Origin: Caenorhabditis remanei
Taxonomy: Eukaryota; Nematoda; Chromadorea; Rhabditida; Rhabditidae
Reading direction: 5' to 3'
Assembly (NCBI RefSeq): GCF_010183535.1
Contig: NC_071332.1
Coordinates: 9,486,001 to 9,550,000 of the forward strand
Length of the DNA stretch: 64,000 nt
The notes beneath the pieces are model-generated. The model made no database searches. It saw only the letters and a program-made list of their open reading frames with translations, and had not been told where the DNA came from. A program made the translations under genes and the position numbers. Positions 13,680-26,084 of the stretch are shown here, in pieces. How positions within the stretch are numbered: position 1 is the first letter of the stretch; each line of letters starts with the position of its first letter.

Positions 13680-13830
13680 TTCAAGTGGTGCCCCCGGGGG
13701 CGCGTAGTGTGTACCTTCTTCAGACCGTTCGGCGCTTCTCTAGATGTTTCTCGATCCATCGGAAGGGGGGTTCCGCCCCATCCTCATCTATAGTGCATCC
13801 CTCTGGTGGGCAAGAGGAAGCGTCTTCCTC
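13680..13830. promoter_or_regulatory. GC-rich island upstream of ncx-2
   Basis: This is a compact GC-rich block about 0.8-0.9 kb upstream of the ncx-2 start codon. It includes the 12-bp palindrome GCCCCCGGGGGC at 13690-13701, then GGAAGGGGGGTTCCGCCCC. The composition is unlike the flanking AT-rich DNA. It may be a core promoter or a conserved control element. Confidence 0.35.
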
Positions 13831-14603
13831 TAGTTAGAGTACGTGGAGCAAAAGTCGAGTTGAACCCGAAGGAAGATCCTCTTTCTCTTTTCTATTTCTT
13901 TTCGGCTTTTTTCTTCTTTCGTCGTCGTCGTCATTACACCAGTCATCACCATCATGTTCTTCTTCATCTTCATCTTCAAGATTTTCTTTCCGTGTGTTTG
14001 TATGTGCATGTTCTCAATCTTCATCTCTCTGTTTCTCTTCCCTTTTTTCAAATTTTACTCGTCATTCCCAGTCCTTCTTGCGTTTTTTATCAACTTTATC
14101 CACACACCCAACGCAGCACCAGAGGGATAGAAGCGCATATAATCTTTTTTCCGAATCTTTGCTCTTTCTTCAATTCTTCATCTGAAGATTGGAGAATTTT
14201 CGATTCTTCTCTTTTCTGTTTTCTACCTCATTCATCTTGTTTCCTGACAGTTGTTGCTATCAACTGGACCACTTGATTTGAGTTTTGATAACATTTACGT
14301 TGGGCTCCTTCGTGAACTTGTCATCAGAGTAAAAAAAAATTGCAACTGAAAACCTCTATAATTAAGTTATCAAAGATCCATCCCGACCTCTAACATTATA
14401 TGTTTTCTTTTCCAATTTTCTATTTTTTTCCCGTCTCTGCTCTTCGTTTTACTCATTTATAATGACCCACCATCACCTCCTTCAAATAACACCTGTTTTT
14501 TTCTTCATTCTTATTTTCTTATTTCTCTTTTTCTCTCTTATCATTCAGCTTTCGTAGCCTTTCGCTGTTTTTCCACATTTTAAGTTTTAAGTTTTTCAGT
14601 TGA

Positions 14604-17600
14604 ATGACTCGCCTAGGGTGTTGGCTAGCAGTAGCCTCTCTGGTGGCCCTTGCAGGGCTCGCAGATGCCGGATCCAACTGTTCCGCCGCTGATGCCACTA
14701 GAAACTGCATCGATGGACTCGTTGTACCAATTTGGTGAGATTTTGTTTGCAAGAAGAATACCCCGTTTCACTGGTGGTTTCTTGAATTGAAATGACTGAA
14801 AAATAGTCAAATAAAAATTGACTGCAAAGTAATAAAAATCATCTGATCGGAGTGTCCCATTACATGGCTTGAGAAGATAAATCTGCACGAGAAAAACTTT
14901 TTGCCAGAGAATAAAAATTCCCTCCAAACCGAATATCATGAACTCTGAACCAATAAGAAACAACTTATTTTCTTTTCATAGATTTGTTTCCAAGAGGAAT
15001 GATGTGTAAATGAAAGTGAAGCGATGCAAAAATGAGAAACATCTGGAAATGAGCCGTATAAATCAAGTGAGACTGATCGGTTTTCGCGTGTCGAGACTTT
15101 CAAAAAGACGACGAACGCTAAAATCAAGAACATGTGTGTAGATGAGAATGAGAATCTGAAAAGAATTGAAAAATCACAACAAAAAAAAATTAAAAAAAGG
15201 ACTGAAAATGGAATTATTACAGGAGGCCATTCTTGGATCTGACGACAGGCGATCGAGTACTCCGTGGAGTTATCTATTTCTTTGTTATCGCTTATATGTT
15301 CTTGGGAATTTCAATCGTCGCCGACAGATTCATGAGCTCCATCGAAGTGATCACATCAATGGAACGAACGATTGTAGTAAAACGACCGGGACTCGACCCT
15401 ATGGCAGTCCAAGTGCGCATTTGGAACGATACCGTTTCCAATTTGACACTTATGGCCCTCGGATCATCTGCCCCAGAAATTTTGCTTTCGATTATTGAGG
15501 TGAGAAATTAAAAGTTTTGCTTCCTGAATAATAAAAACGACGGGAAGAAATGAAAAACTGCGAAAAAGAGCTTTGACCGAATCTGTGTTTTCCAGGTTAT
15601 TGCCAGAGGATTCGAAGCTGGAGACCTCGGACCAAATACTATTGTCGGTTCAGCCGCTTTCAATTTGTTCATGATCATTGCCATCTGTGTCGTCGTTATT
15701 CCAAAAGGAGAGATCCGTCGTCAGAAGCATTTGGACGTGTTCTGTGTCACCGCAACATGGTCAATCTTCGCTTATGTATGGCTCTATTTGATTCTCGCTT
15801 TCTTCTCCCCAGGAGAGATTGAGATTTGGGAGGGAGCTCTTACTTTCATCTTCTTCCCACTTACCGTCTTCACCGCCTACATGGCTGACATCAAGATCAT
15901 CCAAAACAAATTCTTGCCACACAGATACCGCAGGGGTTCCCATGGACAAATGATCGCCACGGAGGCTGAGGAAATGAAGATGTTGGAGAATGGATCACCA
16001 CAGGTATCTTTTTATTTCTTTTGAGGTCAAAATACCAATTTCTTGAAGGGAGGAACCGACCCAGCTCTCAAGGCTTTCGAGGAACATCGTCAGGAATTCA
16101 TTGAGTTGATGAGAGAGATCAGAAAACAAAATCCACATATTACCCCAACAGAACTCCAGAAACAAGCCGAGTATGAAATGATCAGCAGGTATGCATTTCA
16201 ACTGAAAATTTCTCGTTTTTTTTATTCAAATATTCAGAGGACCAAAGTCTCGTGCTTTCTATCGTGTTCAAGCTACTCGCAGACTTATTGGAGGAGGAGA
16301 TATTGTGAAGAAGAGAATTGATAAGGAGCACAATAAGGCTCTTGATGCTGTAAGTTTGATACATGCATCAATGGTAATGTCATATTTCTTTAACTAAAAG
16401 TTAATACAACAACTACTTCTCACTTCTACAATTAGCATGAAACGGCAGAGATTGGTATATAATTAGATGATTGATAGCTCATACTTCTTCTCAATTCTAT
16501 CCTGGCAGTACTGACAGTCAAATACTGAAACAACACGGTCTTCATTCGAATGGTTAAACTTTAAAACTATACTTCTCATATCTTAAAATCAGATCATAAT
16601 AGTGTGGTGCATCGCAAGGACTAACCCTAACTCTCTGAACACCTCGGCTAATTTCAGTTGGTACAGGCACAAGAGAAGCAGTTGCGTGACAACACTTGCA
16701 AGATCTTCTTGGATCCAGCTCACTACACTGTTCTTGAAAGTGTTGGATCTTTTGATGTTGTTGTCGGAAGGTTTGTTTTTTTTTCTATTCTCAGATCTAT
16801 AAGATTGTTGTGTTTTTTCAGAGATGGAGGACCAGAAGGTCTCACTGTCATGGTCGATTACTTTACTGAAGACGGAACTGCCAACGCTGGAAGTGATTAT
16901 ATTCCAGTCAAGGGAACTTTGACTTTCTACCCAGAAGACAAACATCAGAAGGTCACCATCGATGTTGTCGACGATGATGTGTTTGAGGAGGACGAGCACT
17001 TCTATCTCCGTCTTACCAACCTTCGTGTCCGCACCAAGGACGGAATCATCATCGACCCAACAAGAATTGGAGGACTTCCAGTTGCTCAACTTGAGATGCC
17101 AAACACCGCCACCATCATGATTCTTGATGACGATCATGCAGGAGTCTTCGGATTCGAGCACGATCACTTCCAAGTTGTTGAGAACTGCGGACATTTGTCA
17201 CTCCAGATGAAGAGACATTCTGGTGCACGAGGAAAGGTCGTCATTCCATTCAGGTATTGTTACTCTTTTCGATGTTGATTAATGCGAGGGGTTAAAGTCA
17301 GTTAGCCTTCTTTCCGCGAAGAGTAAGTGCGTCATTTGAGGACGGTGTTTACACGATGCTTGAGAAATTTTGCGAGAGATTGAGGGGGGAAAGCAGTAGA
17401 AATAGTTTATTTGATTAATGATTGGGTTGGTGGAAGAATAGAGGTAAAACGGGTGAGTACAGACTAATTGAACTATGACCTGAAGTTGAATACAGGAGAG
17501 ATAGAAATGAAGAAAAGCGTATATAGTATGTACAATTTTTTGAGAGATCGGGAGCAACTGAAGATGTAGAAAGAAAATTACACTGTAGTTATGATGATCA

Positions 17601-19854
17601 AATATTCTGATTCAAAAAAGTGATAAAAAGTGATAGTTTCATAAGAACCGGAGAACAAACACTTGAGCATGGCTTGGACACCCAGAAATCTCCCGAACAA
17701 CAATAACCAATAATTAATTTCAGAACCACCGAAGGAACTGCCCAAGCTGACAAGCACTTCGAGATGAAGGAGGGAGAGATCGTTTTCGAGGATAACCAGA
17801 CCGAGTATGCAAACCTTAATGAAACTCACACTATGAAACTTTTCCATTTACAGAGCCACGATCGACATCGGAATTATTGATACCGAACAATACGAACGCT
17901 CCGACTATTTCTACATTGAACTCTCCCCACCAATCTGGGCTAAGAAGATGAATGGTAAGTGTGTTCTAGGGTCTTCAGCTAATATCTTACAACAACGCTT
18001 CTACGTGCACACAGCCCTCTCAGCTGGGTTAATTCACAATAAAATCAACAAGAACACCCACTTTTTATCTTTTATCACCTCATCGTTTCATCAATGTTGT
18101 GTTTGTGATTGACTCTTTCTCTCTAGACTTGTCACGCATCCAAGAGCGATTCCAACGTCGTATGGAACGCAAGCGTGGATCGTCAGTTGCTTCAGAATCC
18201 AAGGACTCAAACACTGAAACCGGTAGGTGATGTTGTATATTTATGAAGGGGGAAACTGTGCTCTCTCGGATCATTTCTTGAGATTCAGAGCCCTCCCCCT
18301 TAATTATGGTAGTGGTACCAAACGCTTCTGTAATTAACATGTCAATCCTCAATATCTTTCTGGGAACCCCGTTTTTCAGATAGTAAACAGACATTTTAAG
18401 TTCAAAATACCCATCCTATCCCTATTCCACTCTTTATTTCTCTTCTCCTTCCACCCGACTGTCTTCCCCCGTTACACCCTCTCATACTTATTCACAGCAC
18501 TTGCTCCGACCGACAAATCCGTTCGAGCTGCCAGTGTTGACTTGCTCCAACCATCTTCGGATCCACGTCGATCATCACAATCCAACTCACCTCACCTCAC
18601 AAGTCGATTCCGAAATCGTCTTGGATCATGGATCGCTGGAATGAAAGGCGGTAATGGTTTGTGATTGTTTGAGTTTTGCATGATAAAAAATCTGTAATTC
18701 TGTTCCACACGCTAACACACGCCTATCAATCTGTTACTGTTGAGTTGATTGAGCCTCTGGCTTAATTTTCTTTTCCTGTTCTTTTTGGAATTCCGACTGT
18801 TCTGAAATAATAGTTCCTTTATAGGAGATGATGAGGTCACCACTGCCCTGACACCATCTCAACTTGAGATCGCTGAAATGGGAAAACCAAGACTCGGAGA
18901 ATTCACCAAGTGCCAGATCACCATCAGAGAATCCAAGGAATTCCAAGTAAGCATTATCAAACAGCATAGAATATTTCTATACTCTAAACCATTTCAGGGA
19001 ATCGTCGACCGTATGATCAAGAATGCCAACACCCGCATCATGCTCGGAACTCACTCATGGAGAGAACAATTCATGGAGGCTCTTGTTGTATCCGCCGGAG
19101 ATGACGATGATGATGATGAGGGAGATGATGATGGAGATGAGGATAAGGCACCAGAAGAGCCAGGATGTATGGATTACTTCATGCATGTTCTGACTGTTCC
19201 ATGGAAACTCACTTTCGCCACAATACCACCAACTGACTACATCGGAGGATGGGCTACATTCGTTGTCGCTATTTTCATGATTGGAGTCCTCACAGCCGTT
19301 GTCGGAGATCTTGCTTCCCAATTCGGATGCTGGGTTGGACTTAAGGATGCCGTCACTGCTATTTCTTTCGTCGCTCTCGGAACCTCTGTCCCAGATACAT
19401 TCGCCTCAAAGGTGTCTGCTGTTCAAGACAAGTACGCCGATAATGCCGTCGGAAATGTCACGGGATCCAACGCTGTCAACGTTTTCTTGGGTATCGGAAT
19501 CGCTTGGTCAATGGCTGCCATCTACCATTGGAACAAGGGAACCAAGTTCATTGTTGATCCAGGAAACCTTGGATTCTCCGTATTGATCTTCTGCTGTGAA
19601 GCTTTGTTGTGTATCGCAGTTTTGGTTTTGAGAAGAAACAAGAGAGTTGGAGGAGAATTGGGAGGACCAACCGCCTTGAGGGTAAGCTATTTGAGAATTA
19701 TTTTCTGGTTTCAAAACTGAAATTCCATTATAAAGGCTTCTGAAAGTATATATTCTAATTTCAGTGGATGACCTCGATGTTCTTCTGCTCACTCTGGTTA
19801 ATGTACCTTCTCCTCTCCGCTCTCGAGGCCTACTGTATCATCCCAGGCTTCTAA
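14604..19854 (+). CDS. ncx-2: Na+/Ca2+ exchanger, NCX (SLC8) family
   Basis: Fourteen exons (14604-14734, 15223-15499, 15596-16003, 16049-16188, 16238-16349, 16658-16770, 16822-17253, 17724-17804, 17854-17954, 18127-18222, 18498-18650, 18825-18946, 18998-19681, 19765-19854) join in frame to 979 residues, typical for an NCX. In order: signal peptide (MTRLGCWLAVASLVALAGLA), first helix bundle with the alpha-1 motif GSSAPEILLS, a large cytosolic loop with two Calx-beta domains (Ca2+-binding DDD motifs in VVDDDVFEEDEHF and ILDDDHAG), an acidic DDDDDEGDDDGDED run, then the second bundle with the alpha-2 motif GTSVPDTFASK and the C-terminus CIIPGF. The protein exchanges Na+ for Ca2+ across the plasma membrane. 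Splice acceptor TTTTCAG lies 4 nt before the ATG, consistent with trans-splicing or a 5' exon. The symbol rests on synteny with ceh-33/ceh-34. Small separately encoded loop exons (18127-18946) could be alternatively spliced. Confidence 0.93.
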
Positions 19855-21070
19855 ATCGACGGTTGTCTGTGTCAGCTCCTTCAATTTTTTCGATCGCGAA
19901 GAAGAAGAATCTGACTCTTGACATTCATCAACATCAACATCAAAACCAAAATCTCTTCAAGCCAACTCAATCATCATATCACCGCATTTATCATTTGCCG
20001 GGCGTTTCTCTCAGTTTGCTCATGCACACTGTGTGCGACTCTCATCAAACTTTTCCTTGCAAAACACTTTCCGAACTGTTTCGCTTATTTTTCCTCTCTT
20101 CCCTCCTTCTCTATCTCTTCATCTCGTTCCAGAAAGGATCACTCTCTCTCTTCCTTTTTCCCTTCCTTTAATCTGTACCATCGCTACTTCTTTAGGATAC
20201 GATAATTTCTTTTTTTTTGTTTTTAAATTCAATAATGAGTTTTACGAGTTGTCAACCCAAAAACGTTTCTCTGGAGTTTCAAATGTAGGTTTTAGTTGAA
20301 ATTTCGAAGAACCGTTTTTATCCCAAAAACACTGTTTTCTTTTTCTGGTCGACAAAGGTGCCTAAATCGTTTTCATTTCTCTTGACCCCCCTCTACTTTC
20401 CCTTATTTTTCTTGTTTTTTCTCACTTTGTGATTATGTTTTTCCGTTTTTTCATTTTTATCTGAAGCTATATCACTAGAATATTCTTTCTCTTTCCCTTC
20501 CCTGCTTTTTAGTTTTTTCGTTTTTCAGTTATTTTGTCCCCCAGCTCTTGAAATCTCTCGCCTCTCTATGTCTTCAGTTTCATTGATGAATCACTTCAAA
20601 TTTTAATCAAGTTCTAACGGATACAAGACACTGACGATAAAGAACTTTAACTACACAACAAGCTAATAAAAAACTAAACGAGATTTGTAAAAATAATTTC
20701 CCATAGGTACTTACATAATGAAAAGAGCTAGGAAAAAACATAACATCAGTTTTCAAATAATTTTACAATAATTTCGTCGCACCCCGTCAATCAGAGTTCA
20801 TCTGTTATAGTTGTTTATGTATCTCACTTATATCTTTTTAATACTAAAATTTTGAACCTGGTTTTTCAACTTATGGTGTTTTGATCTTATAGAATTTTCC
20901 AATAATTTCTTGTTCAACAAGTAAGAAGACGGAACTGAAATGTTCTTAGAAATTGCTCAATGGAAGTTTTATATTGATAATAACAATAACAACAATTGAT
21001 AATTTGTCTCACAGAAAACCTATAAAATGTGTCCTCTCTCTTCATTTTCACCCAGCATTTTCTGTTGAAA
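19855..21070. other. 3' UTR of ncx-2 and intergenic region
   Basis: Pyrimidine-rich sequence follows the ncx-2 stop, with AATAAA-type signals near 20665. The distal part is AT-rich and includes a TATAAA-like element (about 21020) some 50 bp before the next start codon. No coding exon is seen. Confidence 0.5.
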
Positions 21071-21397
21071 ATGGTAAGTCTCAGGAAAGCAAACTCTATC
21101 TTTCTATATAATTTCAACTTACTTTTCCAGAAGTTTTTCATTCTTCTCGTTGCTTTGGCTCTTCTTCTTGTCTCCACCAGCGACGCTGCTTTCTTTAGAC
21201 ATTATTGCGGAAAAAATGAAGTCTTCAGAGAATGTGGAACACCTTGCGAACCAACATGTTTTGAACCTAATCCGGAAATTTGCACTCTCCAATGTGTCGT
21301 TAACGTCTGTCAATGTGCAGAAGGATATGTGAGATCGGAGATTGGATGGTCCTCACATTGCGTTCGTGAAGCCAACTGTCCAGTTTATGGGAAATAA
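21071..21397 (+). CDS. Secreted TIL-domain protease inhibitor-like protein
   Basis: Exon 1 is only the ATG (21071-21073); exon 2 is 21131-21397, giving 89 residues. A strong signal peptide (MKFFILLVALALLLVSTSDA) is followed by one trypsin-inhibitor-like cysteine-rich domain with ten cysteines spaced as in the TIL family: HYC, REC, TPCEPTC, EICTLQC, NVCQC, HC, NC. TIL proteins are secreted serine-protease inhibitors; here the predicted reactive region lies around NPEICTLQC. A polyadenylation signal AATAAA follows at 21421. It sits among Kunitz-type genes, so this segment is a small block of secreted inhibitors, possibly defensive or extracellular. The family is clear; the target protease is unknown. 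Confidence 0.88.
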   Translation: MVSLRKANSIFLYNFNLLFQKFFILLVALALLLVSTSDAAFFRHYCGKNEVFRECGTPCEPTCFEPNPEICTLQCVVNVCQCAEGYVRSEIGWSSHCVREANCPVYGK

Positions 21398-21749
21398 TTT
21401 GTCTGGAAATGCTTCATTTGAATAAAAATTGTCATGCCCGAACATTTTATCCTGTCAGAATCTCACAGCGTCCGTCTTCAGAGAAACCTTCAGAAATTTG
21501 CAAGAATGCAAAACCACCTTCTCTAATCCGCTAATAGTCAGAGACGTTCACTTCTAACTTCACGAGATCCAACTTATCCGGGTCGAGTAGATCAACACTG
21601 TGTTTTCACTATCACCATCATTTCATCATCGTAACTGTGTCACTGTCGACTGAAGAAGTAAACAAACTTGATGCAGAAGTTAATAAAAAAGATTTATCGG
21701 AACATTTGTTTTACACTACCGTCATTGTTTGTATTTCTTTTTGTAGACA

Positions 21750-22648
21750 ATGCTTCTTTTAGTACTAGTTATTTTGTTTTTCTTGGAAAATGTTAAACCA
21801 GGTGAGCTTGAGTGATATATCTCAGTTACTCAATAATAGTATCAGGTAAGGAACATATTGCTGGAGCGTGTCACGATCCTTTAGTTTTTGGAACTACTCC
21901 CTGCAATAAACAATGGTCAATCCGAGTGAGTATATTGATTTGAATAAAACATCACCAGAAGACTTGTAAAAGTATTTCTTTTTACCACAAATACAATTCA
22001 AAACATTGTGTAAGTGCCTGCCAATTACAGTACCATATGGATGTTCCGACTGAAACGTGTCTCGCTTTCAATTTCACAGGATGTGGGGACAACTGGAATA
22101 ACTTCGAAACATCTCAAGCTTGCTATGAACAATGTTTGCCAGGTCAGTGACTCTTGATATCCAAACATGTTGGGTGAAGTTTCAGTAGATCATCACAAGT
22201 GCCCAGCAGCAAGCACAATTTATAAAACGATAACAGGAAGAACAGCATGTACGGATGATTGTGATTGCGGAACCGGAAGATATTGTGATATTGGACAAGG
22301 ACATGGGCATTGCTGTGAACAAGAAATTAAAGGTAAATGAAACGAGGAATCTCTCAATTCTAACATTGAATAAATGGAACATAACGAGGTAAACGAACTG
22401 ATAACTTCGAGACACTGATACACTTTTTTCCTATTTTTGCAATAAACTCAACAACAACTCTGGTTTTTCCAGACAAAGTTGACTCCGATTACAATCCTCC
22501 GTGCCCTCTTGGTCAGTCATCCGTGAAACAAAAACTCAATGGAATCACGATTCAACTTCTCGGTAAAAGATGTACTCATAATTTTTGTCCGTTGGGGTCC
22601 AATTGTTATGATGGAAACTTTTTTGCTTCTTGCTGTAGCAGTGATTAA
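21750..22648 (+). CDS. Secreted Kunitz domain plus lustrin-type cysteine-rich protein
   Basis: Five exons (21750-21801, 21846-21925, 22031-22142, 22186-22332, 22473-22648) join in frame to 188 residues. Signal peptide MLLLVLVILFFLENVKPG, then a Kunitz domain with all six cysteines (GACHDP, TPCNK, TETCLAF, TGCGDNWNNF, QACYEQC), then two lustrin-type cysteine-rich repeats (CTDDCDCGTGRYC, HCCEQE and CPLGQSS, NFCPLGSNCYDG, SCC). A TTGTAG acceptor lies 3 nt before the ATG, compatible with trans-splicing. AATAAA for polyadenylation is at 22694. The architecture matches the damaged minus-strand pair at 0.3-2.0 kb, so these are members of one local family on either side of ncx-2. Likely an extracellular protease inhibitor. 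Confidence 0.85.
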
Positions 22649-22808
22649 AACTTCTGATCTTCTCTTCCTTTTTCGCTGTTTTTCGTTTCAAGAAATAAAA
22701 TTTTTATAGCCAGTTTCTCTGCGTTTCCTTTTCAATATTTATATTCAGCACCCTGATGGTCGCGATTCCTCATATTTATCATCTTCTACCTGCTTTTTTA
22801 CTTCCGGA

Positions 22809-23495
22809 GTGTCAGTTTATCTATTTCGTCACTTAATTGATTATCCAGTTTCAGCTTTACCGCCACAATGTACAGCACCATTAGTAATGAATTCGAACGG
22901 GTCAGATAACTGCAAGCCAAAACCGAAACTAAAGTTTCATTTTGATGTTTCGACTGCTTTTTGTATGAACTTCCAATCGAATGAATGCCTGAAAAATGAA
23001 AATAGTTTTGACAGTGTTGGTACTTGTGCATCAACTTGCTTGAAAGGTAACAACGATTTCTCACACCAGTTTACCCACTTGAAAAAAATTGAGTTTATTT
23101 ATTTCCAGAAAACTACAAAGGATGCCCTTTCCGACGGAATCCAGTAATACCGTTTCAGTGTCGTAGCAATGTAAGTCCAAATCAATTTTTCTGAGAATGA
23201 TTACTGTATTTCAGAAAGATTGCAATCGAAACGTTAACAGCGATCAGAAGGATTTGCTCTATTGTACACGAGAAGGAACATGTTGTAAAAGTGCAGATCT
23301 CGGTGAGTTCCTAATTAAATATATCTTCTCCAGCCATTCATTTCAGCAGAGCTTAGATCTGTATTCAACGTGACTTGTCCTCCAGGTCGCCAAAAAGTGC
23401 AGTACACTTACAAAAGCTCAACAAGGCTTCTTATTGGGAAAAGTTGTGATTCGAAGATGTGTCCAGTGAATTCCACTTGCCACAAAGAAAAATAG
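22809..23495 (+). CDS. Secreted Kunitz-like / cysteine-rich protein, divergent tandem copy
   Basis: Exons 22809-23046, 23109-23170, 23215-23302 and 23347-23495 join in frame to about 178 residues. The Kunitz-like domain keeps six cysteines (QCTAPL, DNCKPK, TAFCMNF, NECLKN, GTCASTC) but lacks the usual TGCGGN glycines, so inhibitory activity is doubtful. The tail has CRSNKDCNRN, EGTCCKS, VTCPPGR and KMCPVNSTC and ends earlier than in its upstream neighbour. The start is uncertain: no ordinary signal peptide precedes the domain in frame, and a short hydrophobic exon beginning at 22756 (MVAIPHIYHLLPAFLLP) does not join in phase by the splice sites I can see. It follows the previous Kunitz gene head-to-tail by about 160 bp. 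Confidence 0.7.
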
Positions 23496-23691
23496 TTTGC
23501 CTTCTGTTGTCTTTGATATTTTCAAAAATATAATTTATTGTCAATTCATGAAGGAATCGATTCAATTCAGAAATACTATTATTTAAAACAAATATATTAA
23601 AAATACTGGTAGAAAGTATACTTGAAATGGCAGGGTGTGGGTATGTCAAACGATTTTCCAAATATCTAATAACTCAATCAAAAAGAAAAAA

Positions 23692-26084
23692 TCACAAATT
23701 TTGAATGTAAGAAAAGTCACATTGAGGAGCAGCAAATGCGTATGGTGACGGATAATATGGAGGAATATCAAAGGTGTTTGGAATAGTTGGAGGTACTGGG
23801 CTGTCAATATTCATCGGTGGCTTCGATTCACATCCAGAAGACGCATCGTCGCTGTCGTTCGATCGGGCAGAGCTTCTGAAATAAATTGTTTCATATTGAA
23901 AGAGTCTTTTAAAATAAATTAATATCGTTGAACTTCTGATTAACAAGATGTACCGTCGCAACCAACCCAACACTTTTCTCAGAGCTTCTCAATTGTATTG
24001 TTTGAGAAGCTCTTCATATACATTCTGACAAGGATCCCACCGGAACAATGCGTATTGTTCTGTAGCCGACGCGATCGTGTCAACGACTCTTTTACTTCAA
24101 AGTTTGGGCAAACACTAATGACAGCGGGGTGCCCTATCCTCTTCTTTGCACCTTTTTGAATAGAGGAGAAGCTGAGACATGGAGAAAGTCAGTAGTTTGG
24201 GTCCGTAATGTAGGAAGTTTTAAAATCAGAAGACTTTCATGTTTCTGTGCTGAAGCATTCTAATACCCAATCCTTATTTTCCTTCTCTTTTATACTTCCC
24301 TCTCATGAGACGTTATGCTTAGTCCATGTTGGCCTTTCATTCCGTTTATCCAAGTAATATGTCCGATTGCGCAATCAAAGGACAAACAGAAAGATACGCT
24401 TGACTCCGAGAGTACCAAAAGGTCCCTTCTTCGGACCATACTCACCCGTCGAGCTGACCAGCTGCTCTCTCCCGTTGTCTCTTGTTTTTGAACCAGTTAG
24501 ACACCTGCAAAAGTTGACCGTTCGGATAAAGATACTAGTTAATTTAGTGTAGGCGATTTGAAGGTTTGAAACAGATAAATCAACTCACTTGAATAATCGA
24601 AAGCTCCGTTTGTTGAGCAAGTCGTCTCTTATCATCTACTGACGGATAGTGACATTTTTTGTAAGCATCTCGAAGAACATTTCGAGATTTCGATTTGAAG
24701 CAATAATTCGTCTCCTCTCCATCCCAAATCGTGTTTGGGAAAGGGTTCTTCTTACGGATACGGTACTTGCAAACTGCTCCCAACTCTCTTTCTTTTGTTT
24801 TCTCTGCCTGAAAAATCAGAATGATAAGATGACCGTTGACTCTGGTTGTCTAATATTGATCTCACATTCGCGGACTATGACATAATATTATATAATGTTT
24901 GTTTATTGAACTGAACAAGTGGTCCCGATACCTGGAGCGGATATACACTGGCCTAATCCAGGGTAAACAATCACATCAAACTTACCTCTTTATAATGAGC
25001 ATCAAGCCACAAGTTCTGGAGAACTGTGTGGTTGTGAGGGGAAAATTTATGACATTCCAACAATCTGTATAGGGATTTCCAGTTTTGAGTTGTGAAGTAG
25101 ACTAGAGCTTGAGCCTTCAGTGCGGATTCCATGTTTTGGTAGCATTGTGGAAGGTTGTAGATGAATGTCGCCTGGAAAATAAGGGAATTGTTGAATGAAC
25201 TTGAGGCAGGACAGTTGCAATTTTCAGTGTTCAAAGAAGAGAAAAAGTAATTTCGGAATCTATTTTAGTTTGAAGGCAAGAAGGAAGACATGAATCAAAA
25301 TGTAGGAAGATGTTTGATAAAACTAACAAGTAATACAGAACTAAATTGATGACCAGCGAATTGTATGTAGCTATACATTTTATCGATAGAGCAAATGCTC
25401 TTTTTTAAACAAATTCATTGTTTACCATCTTATTTTTGAATATCGTTTCTTGCTCTTTGAGCTCTTTCTCCGTCTCAAAATCTTCAACATCTGCTCCCTA
25501 CACCGTCATCGTCATCAAGCTTTCATCCATAATGGACTTTTGTTTGCTTTATAGAAAGAAAAGGAAAAGCACGCGAGCTCCCAACTACCGTACTCTCTCA
25601 TTCTCTCTTTCCGCCAAGCCACACTCCTTCTGTCACCTTCGTTTCATCTTTTTCTCATCGTTCCGGTGTCTCAAAACCGCAAAGAAATTCGTTGATGAAA
25701 TGGGGTGTATGATGAAAAGAGAAGAGGAAATCAGTGATTGGGACTACGTCAAATGTTCGTCAAAACTAGTGATAAGTGACACATGACACCTGCGTTCGAA
25801 GCACGATGAAGCGAGAAGAAGAAGGACAGAAAATGATGAAAAATGAGAAAGAATGGAAGAAACGAATTGGAAGAAAATTGGAAGAATTTGTTGCAAATGT
25901 TTTAGGAAAAATTAGAATGACTTACCAACTGCTCCGTTCGCCCATTTTGGAGTCCTTCGTTGAACAGAGACTCACAAATGCACACGATTTCTTGTTCCGA
26001 ATATGAGGTAGTTGCTCTGTAAGTGCTGATAAGATATTTAAAAGTAACTTGTTTAAAATATTGTCTGGAAACGGGAGCTAACAT
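23692..26084 (-). CDS. ceh-33: SIX1/2-class homeodomain transcription factor, ceh-33 orthologue
   Basis: Minus-strand exons 26084-25926, 25171-24986, 24807-24589, 24504-24446 and 23875-23692 join in frame to 268 residues. SIX domain from about residue 35 ([38 protein letters not shown]), then the junction motif [11 protein letters not shown] and a SIX homeodomain ([29 protein letters not shown]). Trp48, Phe49, Asn51 and Arg53 are all intact. The tail is Ser/Pro/Tyr-rich and ends CDFSYIQNL. It acts in the nucleus, typically with an Eya co-factor. The ortholog choice rests on the [13 protein letters not shown] junction and on synteny with ncx-2. The start at 26084 is the first ATG in frame, but a TTACAG acceptor at about 26020 could place an earlier exon upstream. 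An inverted repeat (23981-24013) lies in the last intron. Confidence 0.88.
23981..24013. repeat. 12-bp inverted repeat in a ceh-33 intron
   Basis: Arms AGAGCTTCTCAA (23981-23992) and TTGAGAAGCTCT (24002-24013) flank a 9-nt spacer. A transcript of either strand could form a short hairpin. It is too short for a typical miRNA precursor. Confidence 0.4.

Larger units (their letters stand above)
2400..14603. other. 12 kb gene-free upstream region of ncx-2
   Basis: No convincing exon is visible on either strand. The stretch is AT-rich with long pyrimidine-rich (CT) and oligo-A/T tracts that create many spurious open frames. It contains a few GC-rich islands (around 6480-6570 and 13680-13830), a 14-bp palindrome (7528-7541) and an inverted 12-bp pair at 7896-7907 and 8096-8107. 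By position it probably holds the promoter, enhancers and possibly 5' untranslated exons of the exchanger gene. Confidence 0.45.

Noticed and set aside
13806..14276. 156-codon open frame upstream of ncx-2
   Set aside because: It consists of Phe/Ser/Leu/His-rich translation of pyrimidine-rich DNA and has no domain or splice logic.
19090..19150. Aspartate/glutamate run in the exchanger as an oddity
   Set aside because: Acidic stretches just before the second transmembrane bundle are normal in NCX proteins.
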